A DNA stretch of 64,000 bases from an uncultured Paracoccaceae bacterium (GTDB taxonomy: Bacteria > Pseudomonadota > Alphaproteobacteria > Rhodobacterales > Rhodobacteraceae). Under the pieces are notes generated by a model. It was not told where the DNA came from. It was given only the letters and a program-made list of their open reading frames with translations, and did no database searches. The stretch is from assembly GCA_947487205.1 (NCBI GenBank), contig CANKVU010000002.1:124001-188000 (forward strand). The letters are read 5' to 3'. Both the position numbers and the translations under genes were made by a program. Position 1 is the stretch's first letter. Each line of letters starts with the position of its first letter. This document shows positions 35,970 to 43,795 of the stretch, piece after piece.

Positions 35970-36875
35970 TCAGCCCGCGCCGGGGCGGTCCGCCGGCCCG
36001 TGCGCGAAGTGCCCGCGGTCGAGCACGATCCGGTCGCGCTCCACCGCGCGGGTGCGGAACGACCCGTCGAACCAGATCTCGGTCCGCAGGGTGTCGCCGG
36101 GCAGGACGGGGGCGGTGAAGCGGCCCCGCATCGCCCCGAACCGGGCCGCGTCGTGGCCGCAGAGCTGGGCCAGGAGCGCCCCCGCCGCCACCCCGAAGGT
36201 GCAGAGCCCGTGCAGGATCGGCTGCGCGAACCCGGCCCGCGCCGCCGCCCGCGGATCGAGGTGCAGCGGGTTGGGATCGCCGTTCCAGCGATAGAGCAGC
36301 GCCTGTTCGGGCCGGGTCGGCGTCTCGACCACCCGGTCGGGCGCGGTGGTGGGCACGCGGTGCGGCGCGGGGGCGGGGGCGGGGGCGCCACCGGTCGCGG
36401 CGGAGCCCCTGGCCTCCCCGAAGCCGCCATCGCCGCGCAGCAGGCTGGTGCCGGTGCAGGTGGCGAGCTGGGCCCCGGTCGCGGCCTCGCGCACGTCCTT
36501 CTGCCAGGTCAGGACGGCGCCCCGGTAGCGGCCGCGATCGGTCAGGCTGGTGACGCGGGTCTTGGCGCGCACCGTCGCGGTGGCCGGCAGGGGCGCGTGC
36601 AGGACCATCCCCTGTTCGCCGTGGAGGACCCGCGTGGCATCGACGCCGGTTGCGGGATCGGCCAGCCAGAAGCCCGGATGGCCCAGCACGCAGGCGAAGG
36701 CCGGCATCACCCGCACGTCGTCGGCCAGCGCGCCGGTATAGGCCAGCGCGGCGAGGTCGGTCGGGTCCTGCCCCATTCCCACCGACAGCGCATAGGTCGC
36801 GACCTCGCGCAGGCCGTAGGTCTGCTCGACCTCGGGGATGTCCCAGGCCAGGAGGCGCTCAGGGTCGATCGGCAT
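35970..36875 (-). CDS. MaoC-type enoyl-CoA hydratase (hydratase 2-like, double hot-dog)
   Basis: The 301-residue protein has the N-terminal hot-dog start of MFE-2-type hydratases (YGLREVATYALSVGMGQDP) and the C-terminal catalytic motif YRWNGDPNPLHLDPRAA, with Asp and His, followed by FAQPILHGLCTFG. A low-complexity Ala/Pro linker (about 155-170) joins the halves. It hydrates trans-2-enoyl-CoA to the 3R-hydroxy product. That stereochemistry matches the SDR dehydrogenase encoded with IclR. GGAGGCCGCCG precedes the ATG. Confidence 0.9.
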   Translation of the reverse strand: MPIDPERLLAWDIPEVEQTYGLREVATYALSVGMGQDPTDLAALAYTGALADDVRVMPAFACVLGHPGFWLADPATGVDATRVLHGEQGMVLHAPLPATATVRAKTRVTSLTDRGRYRGAVLTWQKDVREAATGAQLATCTGTSLLRGDGGFGEARGSAATGGAPAPAPAPHRVPTTAPDRVVETPTRPEQALLYRWNGDPNPLHLDPRAAARAGFAQPILHGLCTFGVAAGALLAQLCGHDAARFGAMRGRFTAPVLPGDTLRTEIWFDGSFRTRAVERDRIVLDRGHFAHGPADRPGAG

Positions 36876-36989
36876 CGGCGGCCTCCACGTCCCGGGCGGC
36901 GTCGCGACGCGCGCGCCCCCCGCCCCGCCGGCGCGCGCCCGGAATCGGCGCCGGGGTCGGAGCCGGGGCGATATGCGCCGGGCGGGGCC

Positions 36990-37412
36990 TCATTCCCGCC
37001 AGTCGAGGACCAGGTGCGTCTGCGTCGTCACCGCCGCGACCTTGCCGTCGCTCCGCGTCATCGTGACCTGCAGCACGATGGTGGTGGTGCCGGCATGGAG
37101 CGGCACGCAGGTCGCGGTGAGGGTGTCGCCCACCTCGACCGCGCGCAGGAAGTTGGTCTTAGCCTCCAGCGTGACGTTCGACCGGCCTTCGGGGATGTTG
37201 ATGAAGGCCGCGCCGCCGGCGGCGTTGTCGGCCAGCGTCATCAACGCGCCGCCGTGCAGGACGCCGTTGCGGTTGCCCAGCCGCTCGGTCACGGCCATGC
37301 GGCAGACCACGCGGTCGGGGCCGACCTCCACCATCTCGATCCCGCAGAGCGCGGCGAAGGCCGATTGACCGGGCATGGCCGAAAGCGGCCGGGCGCCTTC
37401 GCGTCCCTCCAT
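36990..37412 (-). CDS. PaaI-type hot-dog thioesterase
   Basis: The 140-residue single hot-dog protein has the family motif NRNGVLHGGALMTLADNAAG, where HGG and the Asp are active-site elements. It should hydrolyse acyl-CoA thioesters, often as a release valve in CoA pathways. The start at ATG 37410-37412 overlaps the stop of the dehydrogenase gene (TGATG), which suggests coupling. A second ATG at 37376 is possible and would still include the domain. Confidence 0.88.
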   Translation of the reverse strand: MEGREGARPLSAMPGQSAFAALCGIEMVEVGPDRVVCRMAVTERLGNRNGVLHGGALMTLADNAAGGAAFINIPEGRSNVTLEAKTNFLRAVEVGDTLTATCVPLHAGTTTIVLQVTMTRSDGKVAAVTTQTHLVLDWRE

Positions 37413-38575
37413 CAGGCGGCCCGCCGCGCCTTGAGCATCTGGCGGGCGATGACCAGCTGCTGGATCTGGCTCGTGCCCTCGTAGATCCTGAGGAGCCGCA
37501 CGTCGCGGTAGAGCCGCTCGATGTCGTACTCCGCCATGTAGCCCGCCCCGCCATGGATCTGCAGCGCGCGGTCGGCGATCCGGCCCACCGCCTCGGTGCA
37601 GAAATACTTGGTGCAGGACGCCTCGAGGATCGCCCGGCCCTCCCGGTCGAAGGTGTCGGCGGTGGCACGCAGCAGGCCCCGCGCGGCGGCGAGGTCGGCC
37701 TGCGCGTCGGCCAGAAGGCCCTGGACGAGCTGATGCTCGCCGATGGGCTTGCCGAACTGGTGCCGCTCCAGCGCGTAATCGGTGGCGATGTCGAGGATGC
37801 GCTGCCCCTGCCCCACCGCCATCGCGCCGACATGGATGCGCCCCCGGTCGAGCACCTTCATCGCGGTGCGGAAGCCCTGGCCCAGCCGCTCCGGCCCGCC
37901 CAGGATCGCCTCGCCCGGCACCCGCACGTCGTCGAGGATCACGTCGGAGGTCTTGGTGCCGCGCTGGCCCATCTTGCGGTCGGGTTTCGCGACCGTGATG
38001 CCCGGCGTGTCGGCGGGCACGAGGAAGGCGCTGACCCCGTCGGCGCCGGGCCGGTCGGGATCGGTGCGCGCGAAGACGGTGAAGAGCCCGGCATGGACGG
38101 CGTTGGTGATGTAGCGCTTGGTCCCGGCGATCACCCAATCGTCGCCGTCGCGACGCGCGGCGGTGCGGATGCCGCCCGCATCCGATCCGGTATCGGGCTC
38201 GGTCAGCGCGAAGGCGGCGATCGTCGCGCCGCTGGCGATGCCGGGCAGCCAGCGCGCCTTCTGCTCGGGCGTGCCGTCCATCACGAGGCCCTGCGAGCCG
38301 ATGCCGACATTGGTGCCGATCAGCGAGCGGAAGGCGAGCGAGGCGTAGCACAGCGCCTCGATCAGCCGCGCCTCCTGCGCCGCGCCGACGCCGATGCCGC
38401 CGTATTCCTCGGGCGTGGTCAGCCCGAAGAGGCCCAGGGCGCGCATCTCTTCCACGATCTCGGGGGGCAGCGCGTCCTCGTCCTCCACCCGGCGCTCGGC
38501 CGGGATCAGCCGCTCGCGGGCGAAGCGCGCCACCGTCGCCTCGAGCTGCCCGAACACGTCGCCGTCGACCGCCAT
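37412..38575 (-). CDS. Acyl-CoA dehydrogenase
   Basis: The 387-residue flavoprotein has all standard elements: TTPEEYGGIGVGAAQEARLI, FALTEPDTGSDAGGIRT, KMGQRGTKTSDVILDDV, and RIYEGTSQIQQLVIARQML. The catalytic Glu is at the usual MCAD/SCAD position, E366, unlike the other operon's enzyme. It introduces the 2,3 double bond of a short or medium acyl-CoA with electron-transferring flavoprotein as acceptor. ATG 38575 follows GAGAGGGTAC. It is the first gene of the operon divergent from IclR. Confidence 0.93.
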   Translation of the reverse strand: MAVDGDVFGQLEATVARFARERLIPAERRVEDEDALPPEIVEEMRALGLFGLTTPEEYGGIGVGAAQEARLIEALCYASLAFRSLIGTNVGIGSQGLVMDGTPEQKARWLPGIASGATIAAFALTEPDTGSDAGGIRTAARRDGDDWVIAGTKRYITNAVHAGLFTVFARTDPDRPGADGVSAFLVPADTPGITVAKPDRKMGQRGTKTSDVILDDVRVPGEAILGGPERLGQGFRTAMKVLDRGRIHVGAMAVGQGQRILDIATDYALERHQFGKPIGEHQLVQGLLADAQADLAAARGLLRATADTFDREGRAILEASCTKYFCTEAVGRIADRALQIHGGAGYMAEYDIERLYRDVRLLRIYEGTSQIQQLVIARQMLKARRAA

Positions 38576-38635
38576 GTACCCTCTCTCCCGCAGACCGGGA
38601 CCGCGCGCCGCCGGCGCGCTTGTTCCGCGCCCGCC

Positions 38636-38662
38636 ATTCTGTATATTGAACGGTATTCTGCA
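38636..38662. promoter_or_regulatory. ATTCTG direct repeats, putative IclR operator
   Basis: ATTCTGTA at 38636-38643 and ATTCTGCA at 38655-38662 are spaced 19 bp apart in an AT-rich island (GTATATTGAACGGTATTCTG) between the dehydrogenase and IclR genes. The site starts 39 bp before the IclR ATG. Such placement fits a regulator controlling both divergent promoters. Confidence 0.45.
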
Positions 38663-38674
38663 AGGGAAATATCC

Positions 38675-39448
38675 ATGGCCGAGGACCCGCACCGCAAGCT
38701 CGTCCCCGCGGTGCAGAACGCTACGGCGATCCTGCGGCTGCTGGCGCGGCGCGGCGCGCCCATGGGCGCCACCCAGATCGCGCGGGAGGCGGGGCTGAGC
38801 GTGTCCTCGGCGTTCAACATCCCGCGGACCCTGGCCGCCGAGCGGCTGCTGAGCTTCGATCCGGAGGCGAAATCCTACCGCCTGGGGCTCGGGATGCTCG
38901 AAGTGGCGGTGCCGCTGATCGGCGCCGATCCCGGCGCGCTGGTGCGCCCGCTCCTGACCCGCATCGCCGTCGACCACCAGGTGATGATCGCGCTGTGGCA
39001 GGTCACCGACCGGCGCATCGTGCTGATCGACCGCGTCACCGCGCCCCGGATCGTGCAGGCGGTGATCGCGCGCAACAGCCGGCTGCCGGTCTTCGCCGGG
39101 GCGCTGGGGCGCTGCTATGCCGCCGCCGCCGGGCTGGACGCGGCGGCGATCCGCGCGGGCTATGACGGCGTGCGCTGGCAGGCGGCGCCGGGGATCGACG
39201 CCTACCAGGCCGACGTGGCGGCGGCGCGCGAGACGCGCCGGGCGCGCGACCGCGGCAACCTCTTTCGCGGGCTGGAGATCGTGGCGGCGCTGGCGCGCGA
39301 CGGCGCCGGCACGCCGCGGCTGGGGCTGAGCAGCATCACCATCGCGGGCCAGCACGACGAGGCGGGGCTGGAGCGGGTCGGCGGCGCGCTGGTCGCGGCG
39401 GCCGACCGGATCGAGAGCGGCCTCTTCGGCCGCCGCCACGCGGTCTGA
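38675..39448 (+). CDS. IclR-family transcriptional regulator
   Basis: The 257-residue protein has the N-terminal winged HTH (GATQIAREAGLSVSSAFNIP at about 31-50) and the C-terminal effector domain with FAGALGRCYAAAAGLD and LGLSSITIAGQHDE, typical of IclR. AAGGGA eight bases before ATG 38675 supports the start. It diverges from the dehydrogenase-thioesterase-MaoC-permease operon and precedes the SDR gene, so it likely controls both in response to the substrate. Confidence 0.93.
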   Translation: MAEDPHRKLVPAVQNATAILRLLARRGAPMGATQIAREAGLSVSSAFNIPRTLAAERLLSFDPEAKSYRLGLGMLEVAVPLIGADPGALVRPLLTRIAVDHQVMIALWQVTDRRIVLIDRVTAPRIVQAVIARNSRLPVFAGALGRCYAAAAGLDAAAIRAGYDGVRWQAAPGIDAYQADVAAARETRRARDRGNLFRGLEIVAALARDGAGTPRLGLSSITIAGQHDEAGLERVGGALVAAADRIESGLFGRRHAV

Positions 39449-39473
39449 CACAGGGGCAACCGACGGAGGAGAC

Positions 39474-40394
39474 ATGGATCCGAACACCCCCTTGGACGGC
39501 CGGGTCGTGCTGGTCACGGGCGCGGGCGGCGGCATCGGCCGGGCGCTGGCCCGCGCCGCGGCGGCGGCCGGCGCGGCGGTCGTCGTCAACGACATCGGCG
39601 CCACGCTCGACGGGCGGCGCGAGACGAGCGACGCGGCCGCGGATGTCGTGGCCGCGATCGCGGCCGCGGGCGGACGCGCGGTCGCCAGCGGCGAGGACGT
39701 GTCCGACCCCGACGGCGCGGCGGCGATGGTGGCGCGGGCCACCGACGCCTTCGGCCGCCTCGACGCGGTGATCAACAATGCCGGCATCCTGCGCGACGGG
39801 TTCTTCCACAAGATGTCGTTCGCGGATTTCGACGCGGTGATCCGCGTCCACCTCTACGGCACGTTCAACGTCAGCCGCGCGGCGGCGGAGGTGATGCGCG
39901 CGCAAGGGGCGGGCAGCCTGATCCACATGACCTCGACCTCGGGCCTCGTCGGCAACCTGGCGCAGGCGAACTATTCCGCCGCCAAGCTGGGCATCGCGGC
40001 GCTGTCGAAGTCGATGGCGCTGGACCTGGCGCGGTGGAACATCCGCTCGAACTGCATCGCCCCCTTCGCCTGGAGCCGCATGACCTCGTCGATCAAGACG
40101 GAGACCCCCGAGCAGGAGGCCCGCGTCGCCCGCCTGCGGGAGATGACGCCCGAGAAGATCGCGCCGCTGGCGCTGCACCTCGCCTCGGAGGCGGGCGCGG
40201 AGGTGACCGGGCAGATCTTCGCGGTCCGCAACAACGAGATCTTCCTCATGTCGCAGCCCCGCCCGCTGCGCTCGGTCCATCGCGGCGAGGGGTGGCGGAT
40301 CGACACCGTCGCCAGCCACGCGATGCCGGCGCTGAGGGCCAGCTTCGTGCCGCTCGACGTGTCGGCCGACGTGTTCGGCTGGGACCCGGTCTGA
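39474..40394 (+). CDS. SDR-family (3R)-hydroxyacyl-CoA dehydrogenase-like protein
   Basis: The 306-residue protein has the NAD-binding VTGAGGGIGRALARAAAAAG, an acidic residue after beta-2 (VVNDIG) pointing to NAD(H), NNAGILRDGFFHKMS, and catalytic Ser-Tyr-Lys (TSTSGLVGNLAQANYSAAKLG region, about 146-166). Its sequence order closely follows the dehydrogenase part of peroxisomal MFE-2, which acts on 3R-hydroxyacyl-CoA. That matches the MaoC hydratase of the divergent operon. GACGGAGGAGAC precedes the ATG, 25 bp after IclR. Confidence 0.9.
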   Translation: MDPNTPLDGRVVLVTGAGGGIGRALARAAAAAGAAVVVNDIGATLDGRRETSDAAADVVAAIAAAGGRAVASGEDVSDPDGAAAMVARATDAFGRLDAVINNAGILRDGFFHKMSFADFDAVIRVHLYGTFNVSRAAAEVMRAQGAGSLIHMTSTSGLVGNLAQANYSAAKLGIAALSKSMALDLARWNIRSNCIAPFAWSRMTSSIKTETPEQEARVARLREMTPEKIAPLALHLASEAGAEVTGQIFAVRNNEIFLMSQPRPLRSVHRGEGWRIDTVASHAMPALRASFVPLDVSADVFGWDPV

Positions 40395-40457
40395 GCCGGG
40401 GTTTGCGGCGCGCGGCGGGGGCGCTATCGTGACCGTGCACGGGACCGGGAGGCCGCC

Positions 40458-42263
40458 ATCGACGCGATCGACTATCTCGCCCAGCTCGAACCCTGGGCCG
40501 CGCTGCCGCCCGCCGACCGCGCCGGGCTGGCCGAGGCGCTGAGCGGCCGCGACTTCGCCGCCGGCGAGACGCTCTTCGACGCGGGCGAGATGCCGCCCGG
40601 CGTCTTCGTCGTGACCGCCGGGCAGGTCCGTGTCACCGACGGGGACGGCGCCGTCCTGTCGGAGATCGGGCCCGGCGCGGCGGTGGGGGGGCGGCGGCTG
40701 CTGCGCGACGCGCCGAACCCGCTGGCGGCGCGGGCGATCACCGACGGGCGGGCGCTCGTGATCCCGGCGGCGGCGTTCCGCGACCTGGCGCGGGCCCATG
40801 CGCCGGTGCGCGACTTCTTCCGCGTCGACGCCGCCCCGCGCGCCGGGCCGCGCAGCCTCGTCACCACCGCCGTGGCCGAGCTGATGACCGCCGATCCGCT
40901 GGTCATGCCCCCCGACGCGACAATCCGCGCGGCGGCGCTGGCGATGCGGGAGGCCGGCGTCTCCTCGGTGCTGGTGGCCGAGTGGGGGACGCTCCGGGGC
41001 ATCCTGACGGTGCGCGACGTGTCGGCCCGCGTCACCGCCGAGGGCCGCAGCCCCGACATGCCGCTGGCGCAGGCGATGACCGCCGATCCGGTGGCGCTGC
41101 CGCCCACGGCGCCCGGGTCGGACGTGCTGCACCTGATGATGGAGCGGCGGATCAGCCACGTGCCGATCGTCGATGCGGGCCGCATCGCCGGCGTGGTCAG
41201 CAAGACCGACCTAACCCGCGTGCAGGCCGAAAGCTCGGGCGAGGTGATCGGCGACCTGGCCGGCGCCGGCGACGTGGCGGCGCTGGCGCGGGCGACGGCG
41301 CGCATCCCGGCGCTCCTGGCGCAGCTGGTCGGCGCCGGCAACCGCCACGAGGTCGTGACGCGCACGATCACCGACATCGCCGACGCGGTGACGCGGCGCC
41401 TGCTGTGCCTCGCCGAGGCCGATCTGGGCCCGCCCCCGGTCCCCTACCTGTGGGCCGCCTGCGGCAGCCAGGGCCGCCAGGAGCAGACCGGCGTGTCCGA
41501 CCAGGACAACGTGCTGATCCTGTCCGACGCGGTGTCGGAGGAGGACGACGCGTATTTCGCCGCGCTGGCGCGGTTCGTGTCGGACGGGCTCGACCGCTGC
41601 GGCTATGTCTATTGCCCCGGCGAGATGATGGCGACCAATCCGCGCTGGCGGAAACCGGCGCGGGACTGGCGGCACTACTTCCGCGCCTGGATCGACCGGC
41701 CGGGGCCCGAAGCACGGATGCTGGCCTCGGTGATGTTCGACCTGCGCCCCGTGGGCGGGCGCCGCGACCTCTTCGAGGGGCTGCAGGCCGAGACGCTGGA
41801 GGCGGCGTCGCGCAACTCGATCTTCGCCGCGCACATGGCCAGCCAGGCGCTGACCCACCAGCCGCCGATCGGGTTCTGGCGCGGGCTCGCCACCGTCCGC
41901 TCGGGCGCGCATCGCGACACGATCGACATGAAGCATTCCGGCGTCGTGCCGGTGATGGACCTCGCCCGGCTCTATGCCATCCGCGGCGCGCTGAGCCCGG
42001 TCAACACCCGCGCCCGGATCGAGGCGGCGCGGGCCGCGGGCATCGTGTCGCCGAGGGGCGGGCAGGACCTGCTCGACGCCTACGACGTGATCGCCGATGC
42101 CCGCCTGCACCACCAGGCCGCGCAGGTGCGCGCCGGCGCGGCGCCCGACAACTTCATGGCGCCGGGGCGGCTCAGCCCTTTCGAGCAGAGCCACCTGCGC
42201 GACGCCTTCCTCGTCGTCCGCACCATGCAGGCCGCCGCCGGGCAGCGGCGGGGCGTGCTGTGA
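40458..42263 (+). CDS. cNMP-binding/CBS/DUF294 nucleotidyltransferase-like protein, apparent ATC start
   Basis: The 601-residue protein joins a cyclic-nucleotide-binding domain (about 1-115), two CBS motifs (about 135-255; VAELMTADPLVMPPDATIRA, then AQAMTADPVALPP), a nucleotidyltransferase domain with CGSQGRQEQTGVSDQDNVLI (about 335-355) and a C-terminal DUF294-type helical domain. The family is implicated in protein nucleotidylylation signalling. Homology begins at about 40461 but no ATG, GTG or TTG exists in frame between the SDR stop (40392) and 40590. GGGAGG sits five bases before an ATC at 40458, which I take as the start. An ATG at 40590 would delete over a third of the first domain. 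Confidence 0.82.
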   Translation: MDAIDYLAQLEPWAALPPADRAGLAEALSGRDFAAGETLFDAGEMPPGVFVVTAGQVRVTDGDGAVLSEIGPGAAVGGRRLLRDAPNPLAARAITDGRALVIPAAAFRDLARAHAPVRDFFRVDAAPRAGPRSLVTTAVAELMTADPLVMPPDATIRAAALAMREAGVSSVLVAEWGTLRGILTVRDVSARVTAEGRSPDMPLAQAMTADPVALPPTAPGSDVLHLMMERRISHVPIVDAGRIAGVVSKTDLTRVQAESSGEVIGDLAGAGDVAALARATARIPALLAQLVGAGNRHEVVTRTITDIADAVTRRLLCLAEADLGPPPVPYLWAACGSQGRQEQTGVSDQDNVLILSDAVSEEDDAYFAALARFVSDGLDRCGYVYCPGEMMATNPRWRKPARDWRHYFRAWIDRPGPEARMLASVMFDLRPVGGRRDLFEGLQAETLEAASRNSIFAAHMASQALTHQPPIGFWRGLATVRSGAHRDTIDMKHSGVVPVMDLARLYAIRGALSPVNTRARIEAARAAGIVSPRGGQDLLDAYDVIADARLHHQAAQVRAGAAPDNFMAPGRLSPFEQSHLRDAFLVVRTMQAAAGQRRGVL

Positions 42264-42269
42264 GGCCCC

Positions 42270-43655
42270 GTGCGCCGTAGGCTCGCCCTGGGCGCGGCGC
42301 TCGTCGCGGCGGGCTTCGCGCTGGCCGCGGCGGCGGGCCTCGCGCTGGCGCTGCACGCGCCGGGGGGCGGGATCTCGGCGCATGTGGCGCAGGCCGGGGC
42401 CACGATCCTGGGCGGCGTCGTGGTGGCGCTCCTGGCCTGGCGCTGGCTCGACGCGCGGGTCGGGCTGGCCGCCGAGCGGCTGGCCGCCGAGCTGCGCGCG
42501 CGCTGCCATGCCGGCGTCGCCCGCCCGCTGGAAGTCGCCGAAACCGGCGCGCTCGGCGATCTGGGGCCCGCCGCCGCCGCGCTGGCCGGCCGCCTGGCCA
42601 GCGAACGCGCCGACCGCGAGGCGCATCTGCGCGCCGCGACCGAGGCCCTGGCGGCGGAGCGGCGCGAGCTGGTCGAGACGCTGTCCGAACTGCCCGTCGC
42701 GATCCTGGTGGTGGACGGCGACGACCGGCTGCGCCTCTATGACCGGCAATCGAGCCACGCGCTGAGCGGGGTGGCGACGCTGGCGCTCGGCCGGCCGGTC
42801 TTCGACTACCTGGAGGCGGCGCCGCTGCGCGCCGCGCTGGCCACGCTCGACGACCGCCCGCCGGGCCATTTCGTCGATGCCGACCTGCCCCGCGCCGACG
42901 GGTCGGGGGCGCTCCGGGCGCGGCTGCGGCGGCTGTCGGGCGGGCGCGGCTTCATGCTGGCGATCGAGGTCGCCGACGACGTCCCCGCCGAACGCCCGCT
43001 GGTCTTCGACTTCTCGGCCCTGCCCCGCGACGGCGGCGCGGTCGGCGACCGGCGGCTGTCCGACCTGACCTACGTGATCTTCGACACCGAGACGACGGGC
43101 CTCGACCCCGCCCGCGACGCGCTGGTGCAGATCGCCGCCGTGCGCGGCATGAAGGGGCGCCGCATCCCCGGCGAGACGTTCGAATCGCTGGTCGATCCGG
43201 GCCGCCCGATCCCCGCCGCCGCCGCCCGCGTGCACGGCCTCACCGACGAGACGGTGGCCGGCGCGCCGGGGCCGATCCCGGTCATCGCCGCCTTCCACCA
43301 TTTCGCCCGGGGCGCGGTGCTGGTCGCGCATAACGCGCCCTTCGACCTGGCCTTCCTGCGCCGCCAGGGGGGCGGCATCCGGTTCGACCACCCGGTGCTC
43401 GACACCGTTCTGCTGTCGGCGGCGGTCTGGGGCGAGGGCGTGCCCCACACGCTCGACGCCATCGCCGAACGGCTGGAGGTCGAGCTGCCGGCGGCGATGC
43501 GCCACACCGCGCCCGGCGACGCCGCGGCCACCGCCGACGTGCTGTTCCGCCTGATCGGCATCCTCGAGGCGCGGGGCATCGAGACCTTCGGCGACGCGGT
43601 GGCGGCGATGCGGCGCCACGAGCGGCTGCTCCGCGATCCGAACCGCGACGCCTGA
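42270..43655 (+). CDS. Membrane-anchored PAS-DEDDh 3'-5' exonuclease (DnaQ-like)
   Basis: The 461-residue protein has two N-terminal membrane helices (about 5-25 and 40-58), a charged coiled stretch (about 100-140), a PAS-like segment (LSELPVAILVVDGDDRLRLY, about 143-165) and a C-terminal DEDDh exonuclease: VIFDTETTGLDP (Asp, Glu), HNAPFDLAFL, and HTAPGDAAATADVLF for the last His and Asp. It starts at GTG 42270, six bases after the CBS-domain gene, and the pair is a recurrent unit in proteobacteria from memory. The substrate is probably DNA or RNA ends at the inner membrane; the role is unknown. Confidence 0.88.
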   Translation: MRRRLALGAALVAAGFALAAAAGLALALHAPGGGISAHVAQAGATILGGVVVALLAWRWLDARVGLAAERLAAELRARCHAGVARPLEVAETGALGDLGPAAAALAGRLASERADREAHLRAATEALAAERRELVETLSELPVAILVVDGDDRLRLYDRQSSHALSGVATLALGRPVFDYLEAAPLRAALATLDDRPPGHFVDADLPRADGSGALRARLRRLSGGRGFMLAIEVADDVPAERPLVFDFSALPRDGGAVGDRRLSDLTYVIFDTETTGLDPARDALVQIAAVRGMKGRRIPGETFESLVDPGRPIPAAAARVHGLTDETVAGAPGPIPVIAAFHHFARGAVLVAHNAPFDLAFLRRQGGGIRFDHPVLDTVLLSAAVWGEGVPHTLDAIAERLEVELPAAMRHTAPGDAAATADVLFRLIGILEARGIETFGDAVAAMRRHERLLRDPNRDA

Positions 43656-43709
43656 GCGCGGCCCGGGGGCCGAAATGGCGGGCCGCGGCCGGGGGCCGCG
43701 AGGCCGAAC

Positions 43710-43741
43710 CGCGCGACGGGGGCTGTCATACCCCTCGCGCG
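43710..43741. terminator. Bidirectional hairpin between convergent genes
   Basis: CGCGCGACGGGG (43710-43721) pairs with CCCCTCGCGCG (43731-43741), with one bulged C and a 9-nt loop, in the 140-bp gap between the exonuclease (plus) and CocE (minus) stops. There is no T-run, so efficiency is uncertain, but placement between convergent genes supports a termination role. Confidence 0.5.
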
Positions 43742-43795
43742 GCGGGGGGCCGCGAGGCCCGCCCGCGCGGCTCTCGCCGCGACGCCCGGGCGGGG

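Noticed and set aside
40590-42263. Conventional ATG start for the CBS/nucleotidyltransferase gene
   Set aside because: It would remove the first part of the cyclic-nucleotide-binding domain, although the coding pattern and homology extend upstream to a well-placed ribosome site.
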